The notes beneath the pieces were generated by a model that did not search any database, was not told the origin of the DNA, and saw nothing but the letters and a program-made list of their open reading frames with translations. The translations under genes were made by a program, and so were the position numbers. A DNA stretch of 64,000 bases. Source: Jannaschia marina. Its GTDB lineage: Bacteria > Pseudomonadota > Alphaproteobacteria > Rhodobacterales > Rhodobacteraceae. Positions 34,819-44,655 of this stretch are shown in pieces. The stretch is from assembly GCF_013404595.1 (NCBI RefSeq), contig NZ_JABVAX010000010.1, positions 1-64,000 of the forward strand. Direction: 5' to 3'. Each line of letters begins with the position of its first letter. Positions within the stretch are counted from its first letter, which is position 1.

Positions 34819-35739
34819 TTACTGCAGCGCGGCCTCGACCGCCGCCTTCGCGTCCCCGCCGTCGAGCGTCGTCACGCCTTCGAGCCAGGCGTCGAGCACG
34901 CCCATGTTGGCCGAGAGCCAGGCCGCGGCGGCATCCTCGGGGTTCTCTCCGTCGTTCAGGATCGCGCCCATGATCTCGTTCTCCATCTCGAGCGAGAATT
35001 CGAGGTTGGTCAGGAGCTTACCGACGTTCGCGCATTCCTCGACATAGCCGGTGCGCGTGTTCGTGTAGACGGTCGCGCCGCCGAGGTTCGGACCGAAGTA
35101 ATCGTCCCCGCCCTCGAGGTAGCCCATCTCGAAGTTGGCATTCATCGGGTGCGGCTCCCAGCCGAGAAAGACGATCGGCTCGTCGCGCTTCGACAGGCGG
35201 TCGACCTGCGCCAGCATCCCCTGTTCGGAAGATTCCACGACTTCGAACTCGCCCAGGTCGAAGGCTCCCTCGTCGATCATCGACTGGATCAGGCGGTTGC
35301 CATCGTTGCCGGGCTCGATACCGTAGATCTTCGCGTCCAGCGCCTCGGCCTGGCTGGCGATGTCGCCGAAGCTCGCGATGCCGAGGTCCATGGCGGCCTT
35401 GTTGACGGCCAGCGTGTACTTCGCGCCCTCGAGGTTCGCGCGCACCGTGTCGACCGTGCCGGCCTCGCGGTAGGGGGCGATGTCGGCTTCCATCGTGGGC
35501 ATCCAGTTGCCGAGGAACACGTCGACGTCGCCCTCGGCCATGGAGGTATAGGTGATCGGCACGGAGAGGACCTTCACGTCGGTCTCGTATCCCAGCGCGT
35601 CGAGGATCACCGTCGTCGCCGCGGTCGTCGCGGTGATGTCCGTCCAGCCGACGTCGGCGAAGGTGACTTCCTCGCAGGCCGCGACGGCGGAGCCGGCGAC
35701 GAGGGCCAGGGCGGAGGCGGTGGTGAGGGTGCGCAACAT
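34819..35739 (-). CDS. choX: Choline-binding periplasmic protein
   Basis: 306 residues from the ATG at 35739 (GGGAGAGA upstream); longer frames lack a signal peptide. Signal peptide MLRTLTTASALALVAGSAVA followed by ACEEVTFADVGWTDI. Four aromatic residues placed as in the choline-binding box of ChoX are visible: Trp in VGWTDI, Trp in GNWMPT, Tyr in AKYTLAV and Trp in LGWEPHPM. These cage the trimethylammonium group. First gene of the cho unit, divergent from betI across the BetI-box-like palindrome. Confidence 0.88.
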   Translation of the reverse strand: MLRTLTTASALALVAGSAVAACEEVTFADVGWTDITATTAATTVILDALGYETDVKVLSVPITYTSMAEGDVDVFLGNWMPTMEADIAPYREAGTVDTVRANLEGAKYTLAVNKAAMDLGIASFGDIASQAEALDAKIYGIEPGNDGNRLIQSMIDEGAFDLGEFEVVESSEQGMLAQVDRLSKRDEPIVFLGWEPHPMNANFEMGYLEGGDDYFGPNLGGATVYTNTRTGYVEECANVGKLLTNLEFSLEMENEIMGAILNDGENPEDAAAAWLSANMGVLDAWLEGVTTLDGGDAKAAVEAALQ

Positions 35740-35783
35740 GAAATCTCTCCCAGTCATTGACGTTTTCGCCCGGAGGCGTTTTG

Positions 35784-35805
35784 TTGATTGACGAGTCAAT
35801 TAAAA
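35784..35805. promoter_or_regulatory. Candidate BetI operator between choX and betI
   Basis: TTGATTGACGAGTCAATTAA contains the perfect core ATTGAC-GA-GTCAAT and resembles known BetI boxes (TTGATTGA…TCAAT). It lies 45 bp from choX and 44 bp from betI, so one site can control both divergent units. Confidence 0.75.
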
Positions 35806-35848
35806 CCCGTGTGTCGTCACATTGCAACGACTCGGCCCGGAGAGTGTC

Positions 35849-36421
35849 GTGCCCCGCATCGGAATGGAACCCCAACGGCGCGAGGCGCTTGTCCGCGCCA
35901 CGATCGCAGAGATCGCCGCGTCCGGCGCGCGCGACATCACGGTCGCGCGCATCGCAAAGCGCGCCGGCATGTCGCCCGCGCTTGCTCATCATTATTTCGG
36001 ATCGAAGGAGCAGATGCTGCTGGCCGCGATGCGTCGCATCCTGTCGGACTTCGGGCGCGAGGCCCGCCGGGCCATGGCCGGGGCGGAGACCCCGCGCGCG
36101 CGCCTGCAGGCCATCGTCGAGACGAGTTTCGGCCCGGCGAACTTCGATCCGGAGGTCGTGGCGGCCTGGCTCAACTTCTATGTCCAGGCCCACCGTGACC
36201 CCGAGGCCCGCCGGCTGCTCCACATCTATCACGCGCGGCTGCGGTCGAACCTCGTCCATGCGCTGCGCCCGCTCTCGACGGACCCCGAGGGGTTGGCCGA
36301 GGGCATCGGCGCGCTGATCGACGGGCTCTACATGCGGCAGGCCCTGCGCCGGCGCGCGTTGGCGACGGAAACCTCCGTCGCGCTGGTGAACGACTACATC
36401 GAAAGGGGGCTGCGCCAGTGA
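35849..36421 (+). CDS. betI: Transcriptional repressor of betaine synthesis
   Basis: 190 residues from the GTG at 35849, giving the family start VPRIGMEPQRREALVRATIAE; the ORF also extends to an upstream start without support. TetR-type HTH: DITVARIAKRAGMSPALAHHYFGSKEQML. The C-terminal domain (FNFYVQAHRD-like stretch, LRSNLVHALRPL, ALIDGLYMRQAL) matches BetI, the choline-responsive repressor. The stop overlaps betC (GTGA). Confidence 0.9.
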   Translation: MPRIGMEPQRREALVRATIAEIAASGARDITVARIAKRAGMSPALAHHYFGSKEQMLLAAMRRILSDFGREARRAMAGAETPRARLQAIVETSFGPANFDPEVVAAWLNFYVQAHRDPEARRLLHIYHARLRSNLVHALRPLSTDPEGLAEGIGALIDGLYMRQALRRRALATETSVALVNDYIERGLRQ

Positions 36422-37929
36422 GCATGACCGGGCCGAACATCCTCATCCTCATGGTCGATCAGCTGAACGGCACGCTCTTCCCTGACGGACCCGCCGACTG
36501 GCTGCACGCGCCGAACCTGAAGCGCCTCGCCGCGCGGTCCAAGCGGTTTCGCAACTGCTACACGGCCTCGCCGCTCTGCGCGCCGGGGCGGGCCAGTTTC
36601 ATGTCGGGCCTGCTGCCCTCACGTACGCGGGTCTACGACAACGCGGCTGAGTTCGCCTCCGACATTCCGACCTATGCGCACCACCTGCGCCGCGCCGGAT
36701 GGCAGACGTGCCTGTCGGGCAAGATGCACTTCGTCGGGCCCGATCAGCTGCACGGCTTCGAGGAGCGGTTGACGACCGACATCTATCCGGCGGACTTCGG
36801 CTGGACGCCGGACTACCGCAAGCCGGGCGAGCGGATCGACTGGTGGTATCACAACATGGGGTCGGTGACGGGCTCGGGCGTGGCCGAGATCACCAACCAG
36901 ATGGAATACGATGACGAGGTCTGCCACTTCGCCAAGATGAAGCTCTACGACTACGCCCGCGGCCACGATCCGCGGCCGTGGTGCCTGACGGCCAGCTTCA
37001 CGCATCCGCACGACCCCTATGTGGCGCGAAAGAAGTTCTGGGATCTCTACGAGGACTGCGAGCACCTGCTGCCGCCTGTGCCCGAGATGCCCTACGAGGA
37101 CCACGACCCCCATTCTAAGCGCATCCTCGACGCGAACGACCGCGGCAATTTCGACGTGACCGAGGAGGACATCCGTCGCTCCCGTCGCGCCTATTTCGCC
37201 AACATCTCCTATCTCGACGGGAAGGTCGGCGAGATCCTGAAGGTGCTGGAGGACACGCGCCAAGAGGCCGTCATCCTCTTCGTCTCGGACCACGGCGATA
37301 TGCTGGGCGAGCGGGGGCTCTGGTACAAGATGTCCTTCCTCGAAGGCTCCGCCCGCGTGCCCATGATGCTCGCCGGGCCGGGCATCGAACCCGGCCTCGT
37401 CGAGACGCCCGTCTCCAACATCGACGTCTGCCCCACGCTCTGCGACCTGGCGGGCGTCGATATCTCGGAGGTGACGCCCTGGACCACCGGGGAGAGCCTT
37501 CTGCCGCTCTGCCGGTGCGAGGGGCGCGAGAGCCCCGTCGCCATGGAGTACGCCGCCGAAGGCTCCTATGCGCCGCTTGTCGCCCTGCGGCAGGGGCGGT
37601 GGAAATACACGCGCTGCACGCTCGATCCAGAACAGCTCTTCGACCTCGCGGCCGACCCGCACGAACTGACGAACCTGGCCGACGATCCGGCCCATGCGGA
37701 GACGCTCGCCGGCTTTCGGGCCGAAGCGGACCGGCGCTGGGACCTGGAGCGCTTCGACGCCGAGGTTCGCGAAAGCCAGGCCCGGCGCTGGGTCGTCTAC
37801 GAGGCCCTGCGCGAGGGCGGCTACTACCCCTGGGACTGGCAGCCGATGCGCGTCGCCAGCGAGCGATACATGCGCAACCACATGGATCTGAACGTGCTGG
37901 AGGAAAACCAGCGCGCGCCGAAGGACTGA
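36418..37929 (+). CDS. betC: Choline sulfatase
   Basis: 503 residues. Sulfatase signature [14 protein letters not shown], where the Cys (CxPxR-type) is converted to formylglycine. Metal-binding residues appear in [10 protein letters not shown] near the N-terminus and [22 protein letters not shown] later. The C-terminal part ([20 protein letters not shown]) is typical of choline sulfatases. Hydrolyses choline-O-sulfate to choline, feeding betA/betB. It starts inside betI's stop and is followed by a palindrome before betB. An unlinked formylglycine-generating activity is required. Confidence 0.92.
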   Translation: MSMTGPNILILMVDQLNGTLFPDGPADWLHAPNLKRLAARSKRFRNCYTASPLCAPGRASFMSGLLPSRTRVYDNAAEFASDIPTYAHHLRRAGWQTCLSGKMHFVGPDQLHGFEERLTTDIYPADFGWTPDYRKPGERIDWWYHNMGSVTGSGVAEITNQMEYDDEVCHFAKMKLYDYARGHDPRPWCLTASFTHPHDPYVARKKFWDLYEDCEHLLPPVPEMPYEDHDPHSKRILDANDRGNFDVTEEDIRRSRRAYFANISYLDGKVGEILKVLEDTRQEAVILFVSDHGDMLGERGLWYKMSFLEGSARVPMMLAGPGIEPGLVETPVSNIDVCPTLCDLAGVDISEVTPWTTGESLLPLCRCEGRESPVAMEYAAEGSYAPLVALRQGRWKYTRCTLDPEQLFDLAADPHELTNLADDPAHAETLAGFRAEADRRWDLERFDAEVRESQARRWVVYEALREGGYYPWDWQPMRVASERYMRNHMDLNVLEENQRAPKD

Positions 37930-37935
37930 ACCGGG

Positions 37936-37955
37936 GCGAGGGGCCGGCCCCTCGC
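37936..37955. terminator. Perfect 20-bp palindrome with downstream TATTTTTG motif
   Basis: GCGAGGGGCCGGCCCCTCGC is a perfect palindrome 6 bp after the betC stop, followed by CGCTCCCCGGAGTATTTTTG and then AAGAAG. Hairpin plus T-run suggests a partial terminator inside the bet operon. I recall very similar hairpin-plus-GGAGTATTTTTG arrangements as common intergenic sequences in Rhodobacterales. Confidence 0.65.
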
Positions 37956-38009
37956 GCTCCCCGGAGTATTTTTGAAACGAAGAAGAGGGAGCCTCCCTCG
38001 GAGACCGAT

Positions 38010-39470
38010 ATGACCCTGCCGAATGCACAGCCGACTGCCAGCCACTTCATCGACGGGGACTACGCCGAGGATACGGCCGGCACGCCGATCCCCGTCATCT
38101 ACCCGGCGACGGGGGAGACCATCGCCACGGTTCACGCCGCGACGCCCGCCATCGTCGACCGCGCGCTGGCCTCTGCCGTCCGCGCGCAGGCGGACTGGGC
38201 CGCGACCGACCCGACCGAGCGGGGCCGGGTGCTGCGCCGGGCGGCCGATCTGATGCGCGCGCGCAACCGGGAGCTGTCGGAGCTGGAGACGCTCGACACC
38301 GGCAAGCCGCTGCAGGAGACGTTGGTCGCCGATGCCACCTCGGGGGCGGATGCGCTCGAATACTTCGGGGGCCTCGCGGCCGATGTCACCGGCACGGCGA
38401 TGCAGTTCGGGGGCGACTGGGCCTATACGATCCGCAGGCCGCTGGGCGTCTGCGTGGGCATCGGGGCCTGGAACTACCCGACGCAGATCGCCTGCTGGAA
38501 GGGGGCACCGGCGCTCGCTACCGGCAACGCGATGGTCTTCAAGCCCTCGGAAATGACGCCGCTCTGCGCTCTCAAGGTGGCCGAGATCCTGATCGAGGCG
38601 GGGTTGCCCGCCGGCCTCTTCAACGTGGTGCAGGGGCTGGGTGAGGTCGGGGCCGCGCTGACGACGGACCCGCGCGTCGCGAAGGTCTCGTTGACCGGCT
38701 CTGTGCCGACGGGGCGCAAGGTGGCCGCGGCGGCGGCGGGCGAGATGAAGCACGTGACAATGGAGCTGGGCGGCAAGTCTCCGATCTTGGTGTTCGAGGA
38801 CGCGGACCTCGACGATGCCGTCTCGGGCGCGATCAACGGCAACTTCTATTCCTCGGGCCAGGTCTGCTCCAACGGCACGCGCGTCTTCGTGCAGGAGAGC
38901 ATCCTTCCGGCATTTCTGGATCGGCTGAAATCGCGTCTTGGCGGCGTCGTGATGGGTGACCCGCTGGACGAGGCGGTGAACTTCGGGCCGATGACGACCG
39001 AGGCGCAGATGGACATCGTCCTGCGTCACCTCGACACCGCTCGAAGCGAGGGCGCGACGGTCGCGGCCGGCGGCACGCGGGTGGATCGGGAGGGCTTCTG
39101 GGTCGAACCGACCGTCCTGACCGACCTCAGCGACGAGATGACCTGTGTGCGCGAGGAGATCTTCGGGCCGGTCATGTCCGTCCTGACCTTCAAGAACGAG
39201 GCCGAGGGGATCGCCCGCGCCAACGCCACGGACTTCGGCCTCTCCGCCGGGGTTTTCACCCGCGATCTGGCGCGTGCGCACCGCGTCGCCAGCGCGTTCG
39301 AGGCCGGCACGGTCTGGATCAACCAGTACAACCTGACGCCCGCGGGGATGCCCTTCGGCGGCTCCAAGGCGTCGGGCATCGGACGCGAGAACGCGCGCAT
39401 GGCGATGGATCACTTCACCGAAGCGCAGACGATCTACGTTGGCATGGGCAAGGTGGAGGCCGCGTTCTGA
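38010..39470 (+). CDS. betB: Betaine aldehyde dehydrogenase
   Basis: 486 residues from the ATG at 38010, with GGAG upstream. ALDH fold: [32 protein letters not shown] (NAD site), [14 protein letters not shown] (general-base Glu) and [15 protein letters not shown] (catalytic Cys). Oxidises betaine aldehyde to glycine betaine in the cytoplasm. Overlaps betA by one base. Confidence 0.93.
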   Translation: MTLPNAQPTASHFIDGDYAEDTAGTPIPVIYPATGETIATVHAATPAIVDRALASAVRAQADWAATDPTERGRVLRRAADLMRARNRELSELETLDTGKPLQETLVADATSGADALEYFGGLAADVTGTAMQFGGDWAYTIRRPLGVCVGIGAWNYPTQIACWKGAPALATGNAMVFKPSEMTPLCALKVAEILIEAGLPAGLFNVVQGLGEVGAALTTDPRVAKVSLTGSVPTGRKVAAAAAGEMKHVTMELGGKSPILVFEDADLDDAVSGAINGNFYSSGQVCSNGTRVFVQESILPAFLDRLKSRLGGVVMGDPLDEAVNFGPMTTEAQMDIVLRHLDTARSEGATVAAGGTRVDREGFWVEPTVLTDLSDEMTCVREEIFGPVMSVLTFKNEAEGIARANATDFGLSAGVFTRDLARAHRVASAFEAGTVWINQYNLTPAGMPFGGSKASGIGRENARMAMDHFTEAQTIYVGMGKVEAAF

Positions 39471-41125
39471 TGGCGACGATGATCGCGGACTACGTGGTGG
39501 TCGGCGCGGGGTCCGCCGGCTGCGCCATCGCCTATCGGCTGGCCGAGGCGGGGAAATCCGTTCTCGTGGTGGAGTTCGGGGGCACAGACGCGGGGCCGCT
39601 CATCCAGATGCCGGGTGCGCTGTCCTTTCCGATGAACATGGCCCTCTACGACTGGGGTTTCGAATCCGAGCCCGAGCCGCATCTGGGCGGTCGTATCCTC
39701 GCCACGCCGCGCGGCAAGGTTCTGGGCGGGTCGAGCAGCATCAACGGCATGGTCTACGTGCGCGGTCACGCGATGGACTACGAGCATTGGGCCGAGAGCG
39801 GTGCTGCGGGCTGGGCCTATGCGGATGTGCTGCCCTATTTCAAGCGGATGGAGAGCTGGCACGACGGGGGCCATGGCGGCGACGCGGACTGGCGCGGAAC
39901 GGGTGGCCCGCTGCACGTGACGCGGGGGCCGCGCGAGAACCCGCTCTATCACGCCTTCGTCGAGGCCGGGCGGCAGGCGGGCTACGAGGTGACCGGCGAC
40001 TACAACGGCCAGAAGCAGGAAGGCTTCGGCCCGATGGAGCAGACGGTCTGGAAGGGCCGGCGCTGGTCGGCGGCCAATGCCTACCTCAAGCCCGCCCGCG
40101 CCACCGGGCGCTGCGACGTGGTGAAGGGCCTGGCCGAGCGCGTCGAGTTCACCGAGGGGCGCGCGACCGGCGTGCGTCTGGCCGGGGGGCAGATCGTCGA
40201 GGCGCGGGCCGAGGTGATCCTCGCGGCCTCCTCGATCAACTCGCCCAAGATCCTCCTGCATTCGGGCATCGGCCCCGCCGCGCACCTGCGCGATCATGGC
40301 ATCGACGTGCGCGTCGACCGCGCCGGCGTCGGGCAGAACCTGCAGGACCATCTGGAGATGTACATCCAGATGGCGGCGTCCCAGCCGGTGACGCTCTTCA
40401 AGTACTGGAACCTGCTGGGCAAGGCCTATGTCGGCGCGCGCTGGCTCTTTGCGCGCAGCGGGCCGGGGGCGACGAACAACTTCGAGAGCGCGGCCTTCAT
40501 CCGCTCGAAGGCCGGCGTGAAATACCCCGACATCCAGTATCACTTCCTCCCGCTGGCCGTGCGCTACGACGGGCAGGCGGCGGCCGAGGGGCATGGCTTC
40601 CAGGCCCATGTCGGACCGATGCGGTCGAAGTCGCGGGGCGATGTCACCCTGCGCTCCGCCGATCCGAAGGACGCGCCGCGCATCCGCTTCAACTACATGA
40701 GCCACCCCGAGGATTGGGAGGAGTTCCGCACCTGCATCCGCCTGACGCGGGAAATCTTCGCGCAGGACGCCTTCGCCCCCTTCCGCCGGCACGAGATCCA
40801 GCCCGGCGAAGCGGTGCAGAGCGATGCGGAGCTGGACGAGGCCATCATGGAGCACGTCGAGTCGGCCTATCACCCCTGCGGCACCTGCCGGATGGGGGCC
40901 GCCGATGATCCGACGGCCGTGGTCGACCCCGAGACGCGGGTGATCGGGGTCGAGGGGCTGCGCGTGGCCGACAGTTCGATCTTCCCGCGCATCACCAACG
41001 GCAACCTGAACGGCCCCTCGATCATGACCGGCGAGAAGGCCGCAGATCACATCCTCGGCCGCAGCCTGCCGCGCGCCAATGCGGAGCCGTGGGTTCATCC
41101 GGAGTGGCAGACGGCCCAACGGTGA
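39470..41125 (+). CDS. betA: Choline dehydrogenase
   Basis: 551 residues, GMC oxidoreductase. FAD-binding [15 protein letters not shown] at the N-terminus, [15 protein letters not shown] (GMC signature 1), [16 protein letters not shown] (signature 2) and the active-site His region [12 protein letters not shown] with a following [17 protein letters not shown]. Oxidises choline to betaine aldehyde, passing electrons to the respiratory chain. Last gene of betICBA. Confidence 0.92.
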   Translation: MATMIADYVVVGAGSAGCAIAYRLAEAGKSVLVVEFGGTDAGPLIQMPGALSFPMNMALYDWGFESEPEPHLGGRILATPRGKVLGGSSSINGMVYVRGHAMDYEHWAESGAAGWAYADVLPYFKRMESWHDGGHGGDADWRGTGGPLHVTRGPRENPLYHAFVEAGRQAGYEVTGDYNGQKQEGFGPMEQTVWKGRRWSAANAYLKPARATGRCDVVKGLAERVEFTEGRATGVRLAGGQIVEARAEVILAASSINSPKILLHSGIGPAAHLRDHGIDVRVDRAGVGQNLQDHLEMYIQMAASQPVTLFKYWNLLGKAYVGARWLFARSGPGATNNFESAAFIRSKAGVKYPDIQYHFLPLAVRYDGQAAAEGHGFQAHVGPMRSKSRGDVTLRSADPKDAPRIRFNYMSHPEDWEEFRTCIRLTREIFAQDAFAPFRRHEIQPGEAVQSDAELDEAIMEHVESAYHPCGTCRMGAADDPTAVVDPETRVIGVEGLRVADSSIFPRITNGNLNGPSIMTGEKAADHILGRSLPRANAEPWVHPEWQTAQR

Positions 41126-41137
41126 GGTGACCTCGGC

Positions 41138-41608
41138 TTAGCCGGCACGCTTTGCGGAGGCGGCGAAGCAGCCGGCCTTCGCGAAGTGCAGGTGAGCATA
41201 GTCGACGTTCGACCGTGCGAAGGCGACGGCAAGGGCTTCGCTGACCTCGGTGCCCTTCATCACGTCGGCATCCACCATCATGTGGTCGACGTCGAACAAC
41301 CGGAGGGAGATCAGCCGGGAGCGGATCACGTCGGGTACCTCGGCCACGGCAAGCCGGGCCTGCCGGACGCCATCGCGGACATAGATCGCATGCGAGGCGG
41401 CATAGGGGCTGTGCCCGGTCTGATGCGCGTGGTGGGTCAGGATCACGGTCTCGCCCACCTCCGCTTCCTCAAGGCTGATGCGGCAGGGCGCACCGGGGCG
41501 ATCTGCGACCACGCGCCGGCAGGCGCGCATCGCGGCGAGTTCCGCGTCGGTCTTGGCGAAGAGCGGGGCGAAGTCCGCCTCGGGCAGGGCAGTGATCTGA
41601 AAGGTCAT
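41138..41608 (-). CDS. DUF1203-type protein
   Basis: 156 residues from the ATG at 41608. Contains PCRISLEEAEVGETVILTHHAHQTGHSPYAASHAIYV and RLISLRLFDVDHMMVDADV … ALAVAFARSNVDYAHLHFAKAGCFA, the conserved blocks of DUF1203. No signal peptide; several His residues could bind metal. Function unknown. Convergent with betA (12-bp gap). Confidence 0.7.
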   Translation of the reverse strand: MTFQITALPEADFAPLFAKTDAELAAMRACRRVVADRPGAPCRISLEEAEVGETVILTHHAHQTGHSPYAASHAIYVRDGVRQARLAVAEVPDVIRSRLISLRLFDVDHMMVDADVMKGTEVSEALAVAFARSNVDYAHLHFAKAGCFAASAKRAG

Positions 41609-41676
41609 GGGAGGTCTCCATTGTTGTCCGTCCGGCGTAGGTGCCGGAGGGGGGCACACGCGACCCGATCCTTGCG

Positions 41677-41726
41677 CAAAGTCTTTGCGAAAGACTTTGC
41701 CGAAGAGCTTTCAGCGAAAGCTCTTC
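41677..41726. repeat. Two hairpins (palindrome family C)
   Basis: 41677-41699 (CAAAGTCTTT-GCG-AAAGACTTTG) and 41702-41726 (GAAGAGCTTTC…GAAAGCTCTTC). The second is the same palindrome as 34244-34268 with three loop differences. It overlaps the 3' end of the 41711 gene, supplying its last codons and stop. Confidence 0.82.
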
Positions 41727-42292
41727 CCCACGAGGAGCCACCCTGTCGCCAGAAGGACGAGTGCGCAGAGTATCGCTTTGGTGATCGTTCCCATCGCGCC
41801 TTCGATCAGCATCGCATGGACCACAGTCCCGCCCGCCACTCCCGCCGCGAGGGCCGCGTGCAGTCGACGCCAGATCCGGGGTCCGAGCGACAGCCTGCGG
41901 TGAAAGAGCGCGACGGCGGCCGCGGCGAAGGCGGCCCACATCGCCAGCGCGCCCCAGACGGAGAAGGGTGTGGGCGAGCGGAAGAGGAGGACGTCGACGA
42001 CGTCGGGCGGGCTCGTGATCCAGAGTCCGGCGACATGCAGGACGATCGTCGTGACGAGGGCGAGGCCGACGACGCGGTGCGCTCCCCGCGCCATTCCCGG
42101 CGTCAGGCCCGGCAATCGGCGCGCGGCCAGGAGGGGCTGGACGAGCAGCAGGCCGAGACCGACGACGCCGGCCAGGCCGGCGGCGATGTAGACCGGGCTC
42201 CGCCATTGCAGCAGGGGACTCGTCGCGGCGACGGCAAGCGGCACCGCCAGCACGAGGCCGAGCGCGGCCCAGACGAGGAGCGCGCGGATCAT
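41711..42292 (-). CDS. Ferric-reductase-like transmembrane protein
   Basis: 193 residues with five to six hydrophobic segments. Histidines in ARGAHRVVGLALVTTIVLHVAGLW and WRRLHAALAAGVAGGTVVHAML are spaced as in heme-ligating helices of FRD-like membrane proteins. No flavin or NAD domain is present, so it would act as an electron-transfer membrane anchor. It follows the Tat-exported gene by 7 bp. Its last residues (GKSFR) derive from hairpin repeat DNA. Confidence 0.7.
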   Translation of the reverse strand: MIRALLVWAALGLVLAVPLAVAATSPLLQWRSPVYIAAGLAGVVGLGLLLVQPLLAARRLPGLTPGMARGAHRVVGLALVTTIVLHVAGLWITSPPDVVDVLLFRSPTPFSVWGALAMWAAFAAAAVALFHRRLSLGPRIWRRLHAALAAGVAGGTVVHAMLIEGAMGTITKAILCALVLLATGWLLVGKSFR

Positions 42293-42299
42293 GGATGCC

Positions 42300-42788
42300 T
42301 CAGGCGGGCTGCAGCACGAAGTCCGCTTGGAGCGTCGTATCGCCCGCGCTCGCCATCACCGGGCGCAGGAAGACGGTCTCGAAGTCCCCGCTGTCGTAGG
42401 CGAGGTGGCCGTGGGGCTGTCCGAAGGCGGGTACGATCTGCGGCATCTCGAGGCGGAACTCGCCGTTCGCGTCCGTCAGCGTGGCTCCGTGGCTCTGGGG
42501 GTCGCGCTCATGACCTTCGGTCGTATGGGCCCAGATCTGGATGCGCTGGTCGGGGAGCGGAACCCCGTCACCCGCGCGGCGCACGGTGCCCGTCATCCAG
42601 AAGCCGCCGCCACCGATCCGCTCCACGATGGGGGCGCCTGGGCGGTAGTTGTTCGCGCCGCCGCGCATGGTCGGCGTGGGCGCGAGGGTCTGTGCCCGGG
42701 CTGGAACGCGGAGGCCGGAGGCCCCGGTGGCGAGAAGCGCGCCACCGCTGGCGAGCACGAGACGTCGGGAGAGGCGGGAGGTCGGCAT
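42300..42788 (-). CDS. Tat-exported beta-fold protein (dioxygenase/transthyretin-like)
   Basis: 162 residues from the ATG at 42788. Tat signal: SRRLVLASGGALLATGASGL. The mature part has FWMTGTVRRAGDGVPLPDQRIQIWAHTTEG, LTDANGEFRLEMPQ and HGHLAYDSGDFETVFLRPV, resembling the intradiol-dioxygenase/carboxypeptidase-like beta-sandwich. The usual Tyr/His iron ligand set is not obvious. Its partner downstream is the ferric-reductase-like membrane protein, so a redox role in the periplasm is plausible. Confidence 0.6.
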   Translation of the reverse strand: MPTSRLSRRLVLASGGALLATGASGLRVPARAQTLAPTPTMRGGANNYRPGAPIVERIGGGGFWMTGTVRRAGDGVPLPDQRIQIWAHTTEGHERDPQSHGATLTDANGEFRLEMPQIVPAFGQPHGHLAYDSGDFETVFLRPVMASAGDTTLQADFVLQPA

Positions 42789-43018
42789 GTCGGTCACTCC
42801 GAATGGGGTGCGGTGCCCGGAAGTTGGGGCAGGCCGTCCGGCGCGTAAACGCGGGTCACGCAGACGTGAAGCGGGCCGGTCGGCCCGCGTCGGCGGTGCT
42901 TCGCGTTCGGGGAAACACGCTTTTGCAGCCCTGTCAGCCCCTTGCGCCATCGGGGGAAGGATGATCCCCTCATAACCATGAGCCCCGCGAGAGGGCGCAC
43001 GCAACCGGGAGAGACGAT

Positions 43019-44605
43019 ATGATGTTCCGAACAACCGCAATCCTCACCATCGCCACGCTGGCGACCGGGGCCTGGGCCGACGGTCATGGCGAAACCCTGC
43101 GCTGGGCGCGCGCGGGTGACAGCCTGACGCTCGACCCCCACGCGCAGAACGAGGGGCCGACACATACGCTGGCGCACCAGATCTACGAGCCGCTCATCAT
43201 CCGCGACCAGACCGGGGCCTTCGAGCCGGCGCTGGCGACCGACTGGGCCGTCTCGGAAGAGGATCCGAACGTCTGGGTCTTCAATCTGCGCGAGGGCGTG
43301 ACCTTCGCCGACGGGGCCGAGTTCACAGCCGAGGACGTCGTCTTCAGCTTTACGCGCGCGAAGTCAGAGAAGTCGGCGATGAAGGAGCTTCTGACTTCCA
43401 TCGTCGAGGTGCGCGCGGTCGACGAACTGACCGTCGAGTTCGTGACCGACGGGCCGAACCCGATCCTGCCGAACAACTTCACCAATCTCTTCATCATGGA
43501 CTCCGGCTGGGCCGAGGAGAACGACGTCGTCGCCGTGCAGGATATCGCCAACGGCGAGACCACCTTCGCCGCGACCAACGCCAACGGCACCGGCCCCTAC
43601 ACCGTCGCGAGCCGGGAGCCGGACGTGAAGACCGTACTCGAGGCGAACCCCGAGTACTGGGGCATCGGTGAGTTCCCGCTGGGCTACGGCCGGATCGAAT
43701 ACACCCCGATCCAGAACGCGGCCACGCGGGTGGCGGCGCTCCTGTCGGGCGAGGTCGACTTCATCCAGGACGTGCCGGTACAGGATCTCGGTCGCGTGGA
43801 CGACACCGGTGGCCTCGTCGTCAAGACCGCCCCGCAGAACCGCGTGATCTTCATGGGCATGAACATGGGGGCCGAGGATCTCGACAGCGACAACGTCGAG
43901 GGCGCGAACCCCTTCGCCGACGTCAACGTGCGCCGGGCGATGAACCTCGCAATCAACCGCGACGCCATCCAGCGCGTCGTCATGCGCGGCCAGTCGCAGC
44001 CCGCGGGCATGATCGCACCACCCTTCGTCAACGGCTGGACGGAAGAGCTCGACGCCGTGCAGGCCGCGGACATCGAGGGCGCGAAGGCGCTGATGGAGGA
44101 AGCGGGCTACGGCGATGGCTTCACCGTGCAGATGGATTGCCCGAACGACCGCTATGTCAACGACGAGGCGATCTGTCAGGCGGTCGCCGGGATGCTGGGC
44201 CAGATCGGCATCACCATCAACCTCAACGCCCAGTCGAAGGCGCTGCACTTCCCGCTGATCCAGAACGGGACCACCAACTTCTACCTGTTGGGCTGGGGCG
44301 TGCCGACCTACGATTCCGAGTACATCTTCAACTTCCTCGTCCACACGAAGGAAGGGGATCGCGGCTCCTGGAACCCGACGGGCTTCTCGGATGCGGACGT
44401 GGATGCGAAGATCAAGAGCCTCGCCTCCGAGACGGATCTCGATGCGCGCGACGCGACGATCGGCGAGATCTGGAACGTCTTACAGGAGGAGCAGCTCTAC
44501 TTGCCGCTGCACCACCAGGTCCTGAACTGGGGTATGACCGAAAGCGTCGGGACCGAAGTGAGCCCCGAGGACGACCCGAAGTTCAAGCACTTCACCGCGA
44601 ACTGA
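43019..44605 (+). CDS. ABC transporter substrate-binding protein, peptide/opine type
   Basis: 528 residues. Signal peptide MMFRTTAILTIATLATGAWA. SBP_bac_5 features: RWARAGDSLTLDPHAQNEGPT, LREGVTFADGAEFTAEDVVFSF, PNRV-type repeats, RRAMNLAINRDAIQRVVMRGQ and GWGVPTYDSEYIFNFL. Typical of cluster C proteins that bind peptides, opines or glutathione. No permease genes follow; a terminator lies at 44624-44655, so it is an orphan. Its 516-residue homologue heads the dpp operon at 48904. Confidence 0.88.
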   Translation: MMFRTTAILTIATLATGAWADGHGETLRWARAGDSLTLDPHAQNEGPTHTLAHQIYEPLIIRDQTGAFEPALATDWAVSEEDPNVWVFNLREGVTFADGAEFTAEDVVFSFTRAKSEKSAMKELLTSIVEVRAVDELTVEFVTDGPNPILPNNFTNLFIMDSGWAEENDVVAVQDIANGETTFAATNANGTGPYTVASREPDVKTVLEANPEYWGIGEFPLGYGRIEYTPIQNAATRVAALLSGEVDFIQDVPVQDLGRVDDTGGLVVKTAPQNRVIFMGMNMGAEDLDSDNVEGANPFADVNVRRAMNLAINRDAIQRVVMRGQSQPAGMIAPPFVNGWTEELDAVQAADIEGAKALMEEAGYGDGFTVQMDCPNDRYVNDEAICQAVAGMLGQIGITINLNAQSKALHFPLIQNGTTNFYLLGWGVPTYDSEYIFNFLVHTKEGDRGSWNPTGFSDADVDAKIKSLASETDLDARDATIGEIWNVLQEEQLYLPLHHQVLNWGMTESVGTEVSPEDDPKFKHFTAN

Positions 44606-44623
44606 CCGCTTCGAATGACGAGG

Positions 44624-44655
44624 AAAGGCCCCCTTCGCGGGGGCCTTTTTGTTTT
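44624..44655 (+). terminator. Intrinsic terminator
   Basis: GGCCCCC (44627-44633) pairs with GGGGGCC (44639-44645) around TTCGC, followed by TTTTTGTTTT. It lies 20 bp after the stop of the substrate-binding protein gene. Confidence 0.85.

Noticed and set aside
39438..40908. 489-residue plus-strand frame overlapping betA
   Set aside because: Alternative frame of betA, with no GMC or other motifs.
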